64,000 nt of DNA, from NCBI RefSeq assembly GCF_027580225.2, contig NC_073351.2, forward strand, positions 10,644,501 through 10,708,500, given 5' to 3'. This stretch comes from Misgurnus anguillicaudatus (Eukaryota > Chordata > Actinopteri > Cypriniformes > Cobitidae). The notes under the pieces were generated by a model. That model ran no database searches, was not told the DNA's origin, and saw nothing but the letters and a program-made list of their open reading frames with translations. Positions 11,750 through 23,660 of this stretch are shown in pieces; the first letter of the stretch is position 1, and every line of letters starts with the position of its first letter. Made by a program: the position numbers and the translations under genes.

Positions 11750-11890
11750 GTATGTTTATACTCACAGTGAGTGTGCAGTGACCTCATATTGTGACCGTCA
11801 TATGAGCACACAGTGAGTGTGTAGCGTGGTTACACTTTTAGCACGTTGTGACCACATTATAAGGATTTAGTGAGCTCATGGTGACTTCAC
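11750..11890 (-). repeat. Inverted partner of the 10.4-10.7 kb tandem repeat
   Basis: GTGAGTGTGCAGTGACCTCA, TTGTGACCGTCATATGAGC and a second GTGAGTGTGTAGC unit are reverse complements of the 46-bp units at 10,440-10,700. Two to three degenerate units are present. This suggests both blocks are ends of one inserted element of about 1.45 kb that later received, or carried, the SINE head. Confidence 0.6.
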
Positions 11891-12957
11891 TGATAGATCA
11901 AATTGTTGACTGAGTATGTGGTCCACCAGTACCAAACCGAATTCAAATTCATAGTGGTCTAAGTTGTTTTTTAAAGCAGCGATGGAAGATAGAGCTATAA
12001 GTAATTTGGAAATTCAGCTTGGTGCTACAGTAAATCATAAATCATATTTTGCATGTACAGTGTATACAATATACTGAGAGCTCTGTGTGCAGGGAAGCTT
12101 TGTGTATATTTTTGCTTGTGTAATATATAAAAAGACAGGGAAAGTGAGCAGTTGCACAGACAGACTAAAAAAAGTCAAGAGTTCTGATTTCTTCTCTGTG
12201 CCTGCAATCCATCTTCCTCCTGTTCTAATCACTATCACCTCAGTTCAACACATCCACATCTGTCAGACTAAATCTGGCCTTCTCTTTCAATCTGATGTCC
12301 TCTCATTTGGCAAAATTGCCTGAAATAGGCTCTTGTGTTGACTGTTTTGATGTTTGACAGCCCTGATGTTTTCTCATCTTGTTCTGAGCCTGATCCTGCT
12401 TAAACCGTTACACCTGATTGCTTCTTCGTAGTGGCATTCAGGATGATTGGGTCTCTGATATTAATCTAGGTGGAGTTTCACTCACCATTGTTCATTCCCT
12501 AGGGCTCTTGGATTAGATCCCATTCAGGGCAGACCAGAGTGAGGTTGATTTTGGGTCCTACGCTCAGGGCATTGAGTCCACTCTGTTGGGAATCTTTGGT
12601 GTAAATGGATGGATTTTTATGTTTCGGTGATTGTTTCGATTCTGTCTACAAAAATGGCTGCTTGCTTGGCTATGCATTTCCTATCTTTTTTGTTATTCAG
12701 GATCAAGCATTTCTCAGAAAATGTTTGACCATTAAACAGGCACCTCCATAATTAATACATTGTCCCCATTTATGAAAGAACCTGTTGTCAAAAATGTAGT
12801 TTTATAGAAACTTGTTCTGGATCAAACTGTTCTTGCATAAATGTCACAGAGGGACCTTAAGACCCCCATGAACTGGACGTTGCAATCGTGATGTATTTCT
12901 GATGGAAACAGAATATAAACAGTGGAGCGTGGCTTATGTTCTCCACTGTGCTTTGAT
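11891..12957. other. Unique AT-rich sequence, no gene seen
   Basis: ORFs on both strands around 12,035-12,323 overlap each other and show no domain. No repeat boundary or RNA gene was recognised. Confidence 0.5.
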
Positions 12958-12960
12958 TGA

Positions 12961-13653
12961 GGGCCTGTTTACACGAGAACGCTCGAGGGTGAAAACGTAA
13001 AAATATTTTATCGGATGTGCCTTTCGTTTACACGGCGACGTCGTTTTGGGGGCTTAAAAACGCAAAAAAGTGAAACCACCCTTCAGAGTGGAAATCTTAA
13101 AAACGATCTATAGTCGCGTTCTCGTCTAAAGAGTAAAAACGCAAAAGTCTGCTCACGGTGGCTCTCGTCGCGAATGCGTTTACGTCACAGGCATGTGCCA
13201 GTTCAGGAAAATAACAACAAACATGTCAGATTATTTCCATACGTCGGACCTTCAAGTTGCCATAGCAGCTCTGATAAATATACAAGCCTTTCCAGCAGTT
13301 GTACGAATTTTTCACAGCAAGTATTACTGATCAGAGAAGGCGCATTAATTACCTCAGTGAAACTATTGATGCGCCAGTTCGTCGGAGGCAAACCAGATGG
13401 CTTTGGACGAGACCTGGGAGAACCAGGAAGAAGGTTGTACACAGGCACATGGACTTGGTGTTGTTGTGTGTCAGTGCTTCACATTGCCACCTAGCCGCCT
13501 TGAGTGCATACTACATCGATTATCACACATTTTTGCGTCACCATATGCACGCAGATTTCCCCCTCAAAATGCTTGAATAAACGCGGAATAAAAAGTGATA
13601 ACGCAAGCCACTTTTGCGGTTTCTTTTCAGATCGATTCCATGTAAACGTAGCC
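12961..13653. mobile_element. MITE with GGGCCTGTTTACACG end
   Basis: The left end GGGCCTGTTTACACGAGAA pairs with the right end, which reads GGCTACGTTTACATGGAA in reverse complement. The 3-bp TGA flanks both sides (12,958-12,960 and 13,654-13,656). That fits a Harbinger-like 3-bp target duplication, though TWA is more usual. The interior is CpG-containing and noncoding; the overlapping ORFs at 13,174-13,580 on both strands are shadows. Confidence 0.65.
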
Positions 13654-13656
13654 TGA

Positions 13657-14645
13657 ATATAGAAAGGTAGGCTTTTATTCAGAAATGGAAATGGCATCAG
13701 ATTGGCAGTTGTAGGGGGCGGAGTTAACAGATGCTCCCGCCCAAGATGTCTAGCTGATGATGTCATCAGACAATGATCTGCACAAGAGGGTGGAAGTACA
13801 TTTTCAGATTTTGATTGAAGTTTATAAGGACACATGAATTTTAAAAAAAATACTAACCTTGTTCACTTGTAACGCTAGGACATTTGGAGACAGCAGGGTC
13901 GCTGATGTTGATGAGAAACAAATTTGGATGAGGAGAGCTTTTTAGTAAAAAATAGAGATTCAACAACACTCACTATCCCTTATTATTTATAAATACCCTT
14001 CCCATGGCAACAGCTCTGCTAAATCTTCTGAAAATATCACATTACACCGTATGAATTTCTTTGCCGGTCCGGTCTGATTCATTTTGTTTGGATATTCAGC
14101 AAAACCACGCTAGTAAATCTGGTGAACTAACAATATATTCGTGAAGCTGGTTTCCCAAACGTTGGTAAAACTAGCATCATTCTCTCTTGATGTATTTCTT
14201 AATGTAAACAAGAGGTTGGGGCAGGAAATTGAATTGTTGGCATTTTACATAAAAAACCTCACATTTCAGCCTCTACCATATTGAAACACAATATATAAAT
14301 TCTTCAAAATGTGATCAGATCACTTGACACTTCTTTAAAACAGATGTAAAGGTTTTTATTTCAATACGTTTTTGGCCAGCCTCACCTGCATGAAGACAAA
14401 CATGCATTCCTTAGAAACAACTATTACTCTGCCAGTCTTCATCAGTGTCTTGGCTGCAGTTTGGGTCGAGACCTTCACCTGTCAGTAAGACGGCATGACC
14501 CTTGAGCTTGTGTTTAACACTCCAGTAAAACACCTCCGTCTCTGCGCCCCAGTCTTGGACAAACTCAATTTAAACCTCTGTCGCTGTATTGATGAATGAA
14601 GGAGAAAGTTAAAAGAACAAAATTGAATTGCTTTTCAAAGTTTTT
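13657..14645. other. Unique sequence, no gene seen
   Basis: A 114-codon minus ORF (13,835-13,491) crosses the MITE boundary and is not supported. The rest is AT-rich sequence without recognisable features. Confidence 0.5.
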
Positions 14646-14691
14646 ATTGTGGTAGTCTACTGTTGTGGTAGTCCGCTGGTGGGTTGTTGTT
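14646..14691 (+). repeat. Detached copies of the 24-bp minisatellite unit
   Basis: ATTGTGGTAGTCTACTGTTG followed by TGGTAGTCCGCTGGTGGG and TTGTTGTTA is nearly two units of the array that begins at 15,524, about 830 bp downstream. The next base begins a transposon end (AGGGATGTCCCGATC). The array was therefore probably present before the transposon arrived. Confidence 0.8.
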
Positions 14692-15523
14692 AGGGATGTC
14701 CCGATCAGGTTTTTTTGCCCTCGTTTGATTTTGAGTATCTGCCAATACAGAGTCCCGATCCGATACTTCCATAATACCTAAAAAAGAATAAAGAAGAGCG
14801 AAAAAACAGATCCAGGATGTTCCTTACGTCATGCCGCACACACTGCTGTTTCTGTGTGGAGTCAAAAGAGTCTAACTCTGTGCCAGAGCACTATAGATGT
14901 GTTAAAAATAATAAGAATATATATAGTATATGTACAGGGGTTAAATTGGGATTTGTTTTGTGGGGAGGCTCTGTTGGGAGGGAGGGTTCGAGGGGTAACA
15001 TGTTTAATCCTGATGACAGCAAAGCCACTGTTGTGTTTCAATGACATTTTGGACCTCTTATAAATTAGCCATAGAGATTCCCTAAGCTGGTCAGCAGTTA
15101 GTTAAACAAGTTAGGATGTAGTTAGGATGTAATTGATTTGTATAATTTAAATACATTATTTATATACATTATACAATAAGTTGTATCCAGTTATCTAGTT
15201 AACATATTGTAATGAGATGAGTGACATGGCTATATATACTTTAATACTTTGTTTCTAGGCTTCTATTAAGTTTTTTTGACGTGGGCACCATTCTTACCTC
15301 TCTTTCTCTATCTCTCATCTCTACAGTGTGTAATGTCATGATCCTGCGCGAATGCGAGTACTTGAGGTTCTGAGTGAGACGCAGAGCTGCGTGCGGATGT
15401 ACATTAACTTAGCACATGGTGACAAAAACGATCAACGCGTCTTTTAAATTAATGGTAAAAACCCGGTTTTGTCGTGGGTGCACTGCATGAATGAGTGTGA
15501 AACCTATGAATGAAAACACGTCA
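14692..15523 (+). mobile_element. Truncated hAT-like nonautonomous element
   Basis: It begins AGGGATGTCCCGATCAGG, then has TTTGATTTTGAGTATCTGCC and GAGTCCCGATCCGATAC, the known left part of a dispersed teleost hAT-like repeat. The right part (GCGCGAATGCGAGTAC, GAAACCTATGAATGAAAACA) also looks like family sequence. The expected terminal GGGACATCCCT is absent: the minisatellite takes over at 15,524. The 3' end was therefore lost or replaced by the array. The short ORFs at 14,817-15,063 are chance. Confidence 0.6.
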
Positions 15524-18500
15524 TTATGGGTTGTTGTGGTAGTCCGCTGATGGGTTGTTGTGGTAGTTTGCTGATGGGTTGTTGTGGTAGTCCGCTGATG
15601 GGTTGTTGTGATAGTCAGCTGATGGGTTGTTGTGGTAGTGCGCTTATGGGTTGTTGTGATAGTCCGCTGATGGGTTGTTGTGGTAGTCCGATGATGGGTT
15701 GTTGTGGTAGTCCCCTTATGGGTTGTTAGGTAGTCCGCTGATGGGTTGTTGTGGTAGTGTGCTTATGGGTTGTTGTGGTAGTGTGCTTATGGGTTGTTGT
15801 GGTAGTCAGCTTATGGGTTGTTGTGGTAGTCCGTTGATGGGTGTTTGTGGTAGTCCACTGATGGGTTGTTGTGGTAGTCCGCTGATGGGTTGTTGTGGTA
15901 GTGCGCTTATGGGTTGTTGTGGTAGTCAGCTCATGGGTTGTTGTGGTAGTACGCTGATGGGTTGTTGTGGTAGTCCACTGATGGGTTGTTGTGGTAGTCC
16001 CCTTATGGGTTGTTGTGGTAGTCCGCTGATGGGTTGTTGTGGTAGTGCGCTTATGGGTTGTTGTGGTAGTCCGCTGATGGGTTGTTGTGGTAGTACGCTG
16101 ATGGGTTGTTGTGGTAGTCCACTGATGGGTTGTTGTGGTAGTCCCCTTATGGGTTGTTGTGGTAGTCCGCTGATGGGTTGTTGTGGTAGTGCACTTATGG
16201 GTTGTTGTGGTAGTCCGCTGATGGGTTGTTGTGGTAGTCCACTGATGGGTTGTTGTGGTAGTCCGCTGATGGGTTGTTGTGGTAGTGCGCTTATGGGTTG
16301 TTGTGGTAGTCCGCTGATGGGTTGTTGTGGTAGTACGCTGATGGGTTGTTGTGGTAGTCCACTGATGGGTTGTTGTGGTAGTCCCCTTATGGGTTGTTGT
16401 GGTAGTCCGCTGATGGGTTGTTGTGGTAGTGCGCTTATGGGTTGTTGTGGTAGTGCGCTTATGGGTTGTTGTGATAGTCAGCTGATGGGTTGTTGTGGTA
16501 GTGCGCTTATGGGTTGTTGTGATAGTCCGCTGATGGGTTGTTGTGGTAGTCCCCTTATGGGTTGTTGTGGTAGTCCCCTTATGGGTTGTTGTGGTAGTCC
16601 GCTGATGGGTTGTTGTGGTAGTCTGCTGATGGGTTGTTGTGGTAGTCCGCTGATGGGTTGTTGTGGTAGTCCACTGATGGGTTGTTGTGGTAGTCCCCTT
16701 ATGGGTTGTTGTGGTAGTCCGCTGATGGGTTGTTGTGGTAGTTTGCTGATGGGTTGTTGTGGTAGTCCGCTGATGGGTTGTTGTGGTAGTCCACTGATGG
16801 GTTGTTGTGGTAGTCCCCTTATGGGTTGTTGTGGTAGTCCGCTGATGGGTTGTTGTGGTAGTTTGCTGATGGGTTGTTGTGGTAGTCCGCTGATGGGTTG
16901 TTGTGATAGTCAGCTGATGGGTTGTTGTGGTAGTCCGCTGATGGGTTGTTGTGGTAGTACGCTGATGGGTTGTTGTGGTAGTCCACTGATGGGTTGTTGT
17001 GGTAGTCCCCTTATGGGTTGTTGTGGTAGTCCGCTGATGGGTTGTTGTGGTAGTTTGCTGATGGGTTGTTGTGGTAGTCCGCTGATGGGTTGTTGTGATA
17101 GTCAGCTGATGGGTTGTTGTGGTAGTCCCCTTATGGGTTGTTGTGATAGTCCGCTGATGGGTTGTTGTGGTAGTCCCCTTATGGGTTGTTGTGGTAGTCC
17201 GTTGATGGGTTGTTGTGGTAGTCCGCTGGTGGGTTGTTGTGGTAGTCCCCTTACGGGTTGTTGTGGTAGTCCGTTGATGGGTTGTTGTGGTAGTCCGCTG
17301 ATGGGTTGTTGTGGTAGTCCGCTGATGGGTTGTTGTGGTAGTCCGCTGATGGGTTGTTGTGGTAGTCCGCTGATGGGTTGTTGTGGTAGTCCGCTGGTGG
17401 GTTGTTGTGGTAGTGCGCTTATGGGTTGCTGTGGTAGTCCGCTGATGGGTTGTTGTGGTAGTCCTCTGTTGGGTTGTTCTCGTAGTCTGCTGATGGGTTG
17501 TTGTGGTAGTCAGCTGATGGGTTGTTTTGGTAGTCGGCTTATGGGTTGTTGTGGTAGTACGCTGGAGGGATGGTGTGGTATTACCCTTATGTGTTGTTGT
17601 GGTAGTCCGCTGATGGGTTGTTGTGGTAGTCCGCTGATGGGTTGTTGTGGTAGTGTGCTTATGGGTTGTTGTGGTAGTCCGCTGATGGGTTGTTGTGGTA
17701 GTGCGCTTATGGGTTGTTGTGGTAGTCAGCTCATGGGTTGTTGTCGTAGTACGCTGATGGGTTGTTGTGGTAGTCCACTGATGGGTTGTTGTGGTAGTCC
17801 CCTTATGGGTTGTTGTGGTAGTCCGCTGATGGGTTGTTGTGGTAGTGCGCTTATGGGTTGTTGTGGTAGTCCGCTGATGGGTTGTTGTGGTAGTACGCTG
17901 ATGGGTTGTTGTGGTAGTCCACTGATGGGTTGTTGTGGTAGTCCCCTTATGGGTTGTTGTGGTAGTCCGCTGATGGGTTGTTGTGGTAGTGCACTTATGG
18001 GTTGTTGTGGTAGTCCGCTGATGGGTTGTTGTGGTAGTCCACTGATGGGTTGTTGTGGTAGTCCGCTGATGGGTTGTTGTGATAGTGCGCTTATGGGTTG
18101 TTGTGGTAGTCCGCTGATGGGTTGTTGTGGTAGTACGCTGATGGGTTGTTGTGGTAGTCCACTGATGGGTTGTTGTGGTAGTCCCCTTATGGGTTGTTGT
18201 GGTAGTCCGCTGATGGGTTGTTGTGGTAGTGCGCTTATGGGTTGTTGTGGTAGTCCGCTGATGGGTTGTTGTGGTAGTACGCTGATGGGTTGTTGTGGTA
18301 GTCCACTGATGGGTTGTTGTGGTAGTCCCCTTATGGGTTGTTGTGGTAGTCCGCTGATGGGTTGTTGTGGTAGTGCACTTATGGGTTGTTGTGGTAGTCC
18401 GCTGATGGGTTGTTGTGGTAGTCCACTGATGGGTTGTTGTGGTAGTCCGCTGATGGGTTGTTGTGATAGTGCGCTTATGGGTTGTTGTGGTAGTCCGCTG

Positions 18501-18796
18501 ATGGGTTGTTGTGGTAGTACGCTGATGGGTTGTTGTGGTAGTCCACTGATGGGTTGTTGTGGTAGTCCCCTTATGGGTTGTTGTGGTAGTCCGCTGATGG
18601 GTTGTTGTGGTAGTGTGCTTATGGGTTGTTGTGGTAGTCCGCTGATTGGTTGTTGTGGTAGTCCACTGATGGGTTGTTGTGGTAGTCCGCTGATGGGTTG
18701 TTGTGGTAGTCCGCTGATGGGTTGTTGTGGTAGTCCGCTGATGGGTTGTTGTGGTAGTTTGCTGATGGGTTGTTGTGTTAGTCAACTCATGGGTTG
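15524..18796 (+). repeat. 24-bp minisatellite, about 136 units
   Basis: The unit is ATGGGTTGTTGTGGTAGTCC plus GCTG. Almost every unit is exactly 24 bp; the only frame-changing lesion I see is at about 15,727. The variable position follows GGTAGT: CCG, CCA, CCC, GCG, ACG, CAG, TTG or GTG. ACG-type units fall at 15,951, 16,095, 16,335, 17,751, 17,895, 18,135, 18,279 and 18,519, giving alternating 144- and 240-bp spacing. A 120-bp pattern repeats at 16,621, 16,741 and 16,861. Because 24 is a multiple of three, the array is open for more than 1,000 codons on both strands (8-residue Gly-Cys repeats on plus, Thr-His-Gln-Arg repeats on minus). No signal peptide, flanking exon or promoter supports translation. 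The plus strand is strongly G/T-biased. Confidence 0.97.
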
Positions 18797-19789
18797 ATCT
18801 GTATTGCTTTTGCAAAACCTCTTGTTTTTTTAGTTTGGCACACAATTAAATATACCCAAATAAAAGCCAGAAGACTTTTAAATGCCTTAAGAGATGTTTT
18901 ACATATAAGCTGAATAACCTTATTTATAGCTTTGTCAGGTCATCGGTCATGAGAGGTTCATTAATGAGAAGTCAGAGCCATTAGCACTTGGCATGGGTTT
19001 ATAGAGGGCTGGATGGAAAGATTTTTTACAGCTGCTGTATTGAGGGGTGGAGAACTCAACATGTAGTTTATGGAGGACAAATGTATCTCTCTTTGGCAGC
19101 AGGCCATTGTAGAATTAGAAAATCTTGTTACTATGGGCAGAGGTGGATTATGGGTATATTAAACAACTATCAACATATAAACTATAAGTGGACCATTTTA
19201 TAAAGCACTTTATTGCTGTTATGTACAATTATTGATTTAATTGTTTATTTCTATAAAATTTTTAGTTTCTTCTCAATCATTGATAAATATTCATACAGTA
19301 TACTATTGCAGTATTACTATTGGACTTAAGCAAGTGACTTCTTCTGCATGCCATGTGAATGATACCACAATGGTATCAAGAGGTAGCAAAAGGTTGGCAA
19401 GAGATTAACCTACTTTTTTGTGCATTTGTACAATTTCACATCGCACCATATTGTTGGTTTTGTTATTATACAAAGTGGAATGCTATTATTTTTAGCTGTT
19501 CCTTCATCTGAAAAATCAGGCTGTAATATCAATTATTTGTTGGTCACACATCTTCACATGATATAAATTCTCAGGTCAGAGTTCACTAAACACAGCAAAA
19601 AAGATTTACATAAGTTTGCATTTCCGGTTTGCTGTTAATTTGCATGTGTATGAATGGATGTCAAATAAAACAAAAGTCTACTGTGGCCGCGGCATGACAC
19701 AAAAAACACCCCACAGCATCATTGCAATAAGTTTTGCATGTATTACTTATAATTCAATCAATAAAATACTTTTTTGTACATTAAAAATG
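18797..19789. other. AT-rich sequence, no gene seen
   Basis: Short ORFs at 18,988-19,203 and 19,616-19,840 have no domain or splice context. GATACCACAATGGTATC at 19,362-19,378 forms a small palindrome. Confidence 0.5.
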
Positions 19790-20090
19790 TTTTCAACCCA
19801 GCATTGGGTAAGAAAGAGACATAAACCTGTTGTAATTTAACCTTGGTTGGATTTTTTTTAACGAAAATGCTTAAACCCATATAAACATTTTCTGTGTTAA
19901 TTTAACCCACCGGGTTGGATTTTTTCTTTTGTGACCTAATAGTGGGTTGAAAATAACCCACCACTTTTTAGATTGATTTTGGTTGTTTCATGCCATGGTT
20001 GGGTAAAATGGAAAACCCAAACGTTGAGTCAAAATTAACATTTGCTGGGTTGTTTTAACACCAAATGTTGTTTAATTGGGTCAACGATTT
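19790..20090. repeat. AACCCA/TGGGTT-rich inverted repeat remnant
   Basis: The words CAACCCAGCATTGGGT, TTAACCCACCGGGTTGG, GTGGGTTGAAAATAACCCA and TTGCTGGGTTG recur in both orientations. This is the pattern of a dispersed teleost MITE that ends in TGGGTT words. Boundaries are approximate. Confidence 0.5.
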
Positions 20091-20154
20091 ATTTCTAGAT
20101 TAATTGAAAGCAGCAATTTGGTTTATCCATATTTAAGCAAAACATGGGTTGAAA

Positions 20155-20402
20155 CCATAGACTGTAAAAAATATGGATGTAGTGTCTGTGACGTCACCCA
20201 TAGGTTTGTGAAGAGCTTTTTTGAAGCGAATAGTTGGAGGAGCCTATTATTTTCTGCTTTAAAGTTGGGCATTTTATCATGGGGGTCTATGAGAATTGAC
20301 TCCCTTTTGGAGCATGCCTCCAGCGGCCAGTCGATGAATTGCAGTTTAAGTCACTTCCGTATTGACTTCAACAGAGAGATTGGAAGGTTGCCCCTTGGTT
20401 GA
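20155..20402. mobile_element. Fragment of the GACTGTAAAAAA MITE family
   Basis: ATAGACTGTAAAAAATATGG followed by GTCTGTGACGTCACCC at 20,157-20,200, and AGTCACTTCCGTATTGACTTC at 20,347, are typical internal words of a cyprinid MITE. A related copy starts near 52,025 (GACTGTAAAAAAAGATGGAC). It is noncoding, and the ORF at 20,076-20,402 is a product of the repeat. Confidence 0.55.
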
Positions 20403-22473
20403 AACTACAGGTACTGTAACCAGCATTTTTAGAGTGTAGAGAGCAGGGAAACAGTTTGTCTGAAAAAAGGGTTCCTCTTAATATGGCAGAATATATCTGC
20501 ACATCTGTCATCATATAGGATTTATGTAATATAAAGAGATTAGAAAGATTAGAGAAACGAAATAACCAGCATTTGGTGAATGCACTAAACAACTCCATGT
20601 AAATGCCCCAAGCTATGATGGGATGCTTTAATCATTGATCCATGAGATTGGTATGCACCATGTTATGTAATTTAACTAAAATCTTTGACCCTGTCTTTAC
20701 CCACATGCACACAATCATAAAATGCACATGCATATGCTGTGTGTATTTAGAGTCAATCTGTGTCGCTAAGCTGGATTTAGCACTTTATAGCGCAGGGCAT
20801 GCGAGGTTAAAGTAAATTAAATCTCTGTTGAAGAGCTGGCAACAAAAGCAGCATCTGTAGATGGGAAGATTGGATTTGCTCTTTTTACATCACATCAAAT
20901 TACAGCTGTACTTCAATTGTGCAAGGTAATGGAAAATAAATAACACACTTGGACTGAATATACCTGTTTAACTATGCAACAATATGCGACCCTGCCTCTG
21001 AAAACCCAGCGATTTACAGTGATTTACTGTTTTCTACATAAAATCATCCTATATAACGTAAAGAATATTCCATGAAATATAACCTTGATATCTTTAATAT
21101 TGACTGAGTAAGATCATGTGAAAGATCAGAGACTTTCGCCTGGATTTAAAAGACAGAGTCACATATTTGCATTTCTTGTTATAATCTAGAGTTACATCCA
21201 AAATCTAGTTACATCCTTGTCTCTTGGAATACAAAAGCTGCTTTTTGGTTTCAGGCGGTCTTCCAGCCTGGCCAAGCTGGTTGTTTGGGACAAATGCATA
21301 AAAATCAGCAATAGAGATCATCCTATTGCCTGGCTGGCTTGGTTAAGCTTTTTGAGGCACATTCAGATAAATGTTTGGAGCTACTGTGTACAGTACAGAT
21401 AATTATGATGTCATACAAGTATGATGCATTACCAAAGGTGCCTGTGGGAGTTTGTAGATGCTGTGCTCTGAGGGATCTCATATAATGAGATTCATTGCTT
21501 ATAATGAATTGTCTGTTTTACCATTGTTAAACAAGATAAACAAAATCTCTGTCTGTGTTGCATATAGATGAATCCAATATCCAATACACCCAATTACATG
21601 CATTTAAATTGTACAGATAAAAGTATTTATGATTTACAAAGTACACATTTACAAAAACATGCCATAGTCATCAGTTAAGTGTTTTGTCAACTGCTAGCCA
21701 TTACACCATTACAAGATTGTAAAGTACAATGGTTCATGTACAATCATCATTTGCATCATAAAGAGCTCTTAACAATGTAGATTGAAAGAAACACTCAGGC
21801 ATTATATGAAGTCATTTGGTTTGAAAACCTGTTTTTTTTTTATTATTGATTAATTTCACACCTGGGGTGCACAGCCAGTGATTTATGCTTAATTTAAAAT
21901 GTAGACACTATTTATTCCAAATTTTAATGTTGTCTTTCACAAAAAGAGATGTTTTGCATAACGCTCGTACTGACCTTTTCCATACTATGTAAGGACAACT
22001 TATAGGACAGAAACACCATAAAAGTAATAAAATGAGTTGAATTGCAGGCATTTTAAAGACAAATGATAACTTTATGTGACATTTAGGTCTTCATGTAATA
22101 CAAATCCTTTCTAATTGGACTGTATGAGCTAGCTGGAAGCTACACACATGTTTTGACGAACTTCGCATTGTGCGCCCTAAAAAAAGAAGTCAACGTCCGC
22201 CACTGTATCACACATGTGAATCTTGTAATCAGTCATTCAGCATATTTAAATAGAGAAAAATAGTCACTGTGCTGATTGGTCTCATCGTGTGCACCACACT
22301 AAACATGTGTAATCCTTACATATTGTAATCCTCCTGGAGGTGTTTTATTGATCTTCATCTGAAAGTTGTGGCTGCTGTGACCATAGACTAAAGCAGGGCG
22401 CGCAGCTGTGACCGGAAACAAAAATGTCGGCGACGCAACACCTTGACGTCACCTGGTCCGGATGAATAGCCAG
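20403..22473. other. Unique AT-rich sequence, no gene seen
   Basis: No convincing ORF, exon or RNA gene. CACATGTTTTGACGAACTTCG at 22,145 resembles 3,660 and is a short repeat fragment. Parts of 20,600-20,900 look non-repetitive and could be conserved noncoding DNA. Confidence 0.5.
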
Positions 22474-22477
22474 TTAA

Positions 22478-23559
22478 AGGTAGAATACGTAGAATTGGCC
22501 ACTAGATGGCGCCAAAACAGCAATAATAACAAATGACGTAGATTAATGACGCTCTGAAACAGCGTGAAATTATGGGATTTGTAGTCTTTAACTCAACCGC
22601 TGATGGCCATTAATCAGACGCGAACGAGAAATCACATTGACGGATAAGGTAATCAAGTCTTATAAATGTTGCGTTTGATGACGTTGTTTTATTTCATTAT
22701 GTAAGTTTATATGTGATGTTCAAAACTAAATTTTTAGTCATAGATGTTACAGTATTAGTCCAAATTCGATGGTTAACACAGCACAGAATTAATGTGTTCA
22801 AACTTACAATCTAAAATTATTTTTCACATAATGTATTGACAGTACAAATCTTATTGTGAGATTATGATGTAACATTATGACAGACTGTACAGTACCAAAC
22901 TCTACTCTATTAGTAAGTGTCTTAAAATGACCATTTATGCACCTCTTGATGCATTATATAGTCTGCGGGAAGACGCACTGATTACAGTCTACACACTAAT
23001 CTTGTGATCGATATAATAGCATAAGAGTTTTGAAGGGTTACGAATCAAAACAACTCACTTGTAGTGTAAAACACAAGCAAGATCAGCATCTATGTCCAGT
23101 TAAATGTTGTCGCGAAGCTCTCTCCATCCAGATAATGCAACACCAATATTGATCCTCATTCTTTTTCTCGTCTTGTTCCAAACTCTTCTTGGTTGGTCCG
23201 TACGCTTACGGGAGCTGTCTTTGCTGACACAGCTAGCGGCAGACGGTAAAGAGTAATCTTAGTCCATAAACAAGCGCATAGCCCGACAGGCGCTAACGCA
23301 TACTTCCGCATTTGTCCACGACACTGTTGTCATGTGGTTTTTACGTCAGTAAAGGCGGTGACAAAGGGTAACGTGGATATTAACGTCATTGACAGGAGAC
23401 TGCACTGCCCTGTGTCAATGTTTTGAATGGCAATTTTCTCACAATTTACAAGTAGTTGAAAACATTTGAGATATTGATAGTAATCAGTTGGACAAAATAT
23501 ATAACACTGGTCTAGTGGTTTTTGGATATTTTACTGCAAATATATTACAAATTGCACCT
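22478..23559. mobile_element. TTAA-flanked nonautonomous element
   Basis: The left end is TTAA then AGGTAGAATACGTAGAATTGG; the right end in reverse complement is AGGTGCAATTTGTAATA followed by TTAA (22,474-22,477 and 23,560-23,563). It belongs to the broad fish group with AAGGTGCA-type ends and a TTAA target (piggyBac- or Kolobok-like), as at 48.9 kb. GGCCACTAGATGGCGCCA at 22,497-22,514 is a CTCF-like motif just inside the left end. No transposase is present. Confidence 0.65.
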
Positions 23560-23660
23560 TTAACATAATATTTGCGTTTTATTTTAAATATTGCTTTTTG
23601 GATAATTACCACCATTGTTCACCGCTGACATAATACATATAAAAAACTAATAATAAATAA

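Noticed and set aside
13174..13580. ORFs of 81-106 codons in the 13-kb region
   Set aside because: All are within a MITE defined by its ends and lie on both strands.
15524..18796. CRISPR-like array
   Set aside because: Units are directly adjacent with no unique spacers, and the DNA is eukaryotic.
15723..18845. 1,024- and 1,039-codon ORFs as a cysteine-rich protein and a mucin-like protein
   Set aside because: Both come from the 24-bp unit. The minus ORF begins outside the array but has no signal peptide or exon context, and nothing else supports expression.
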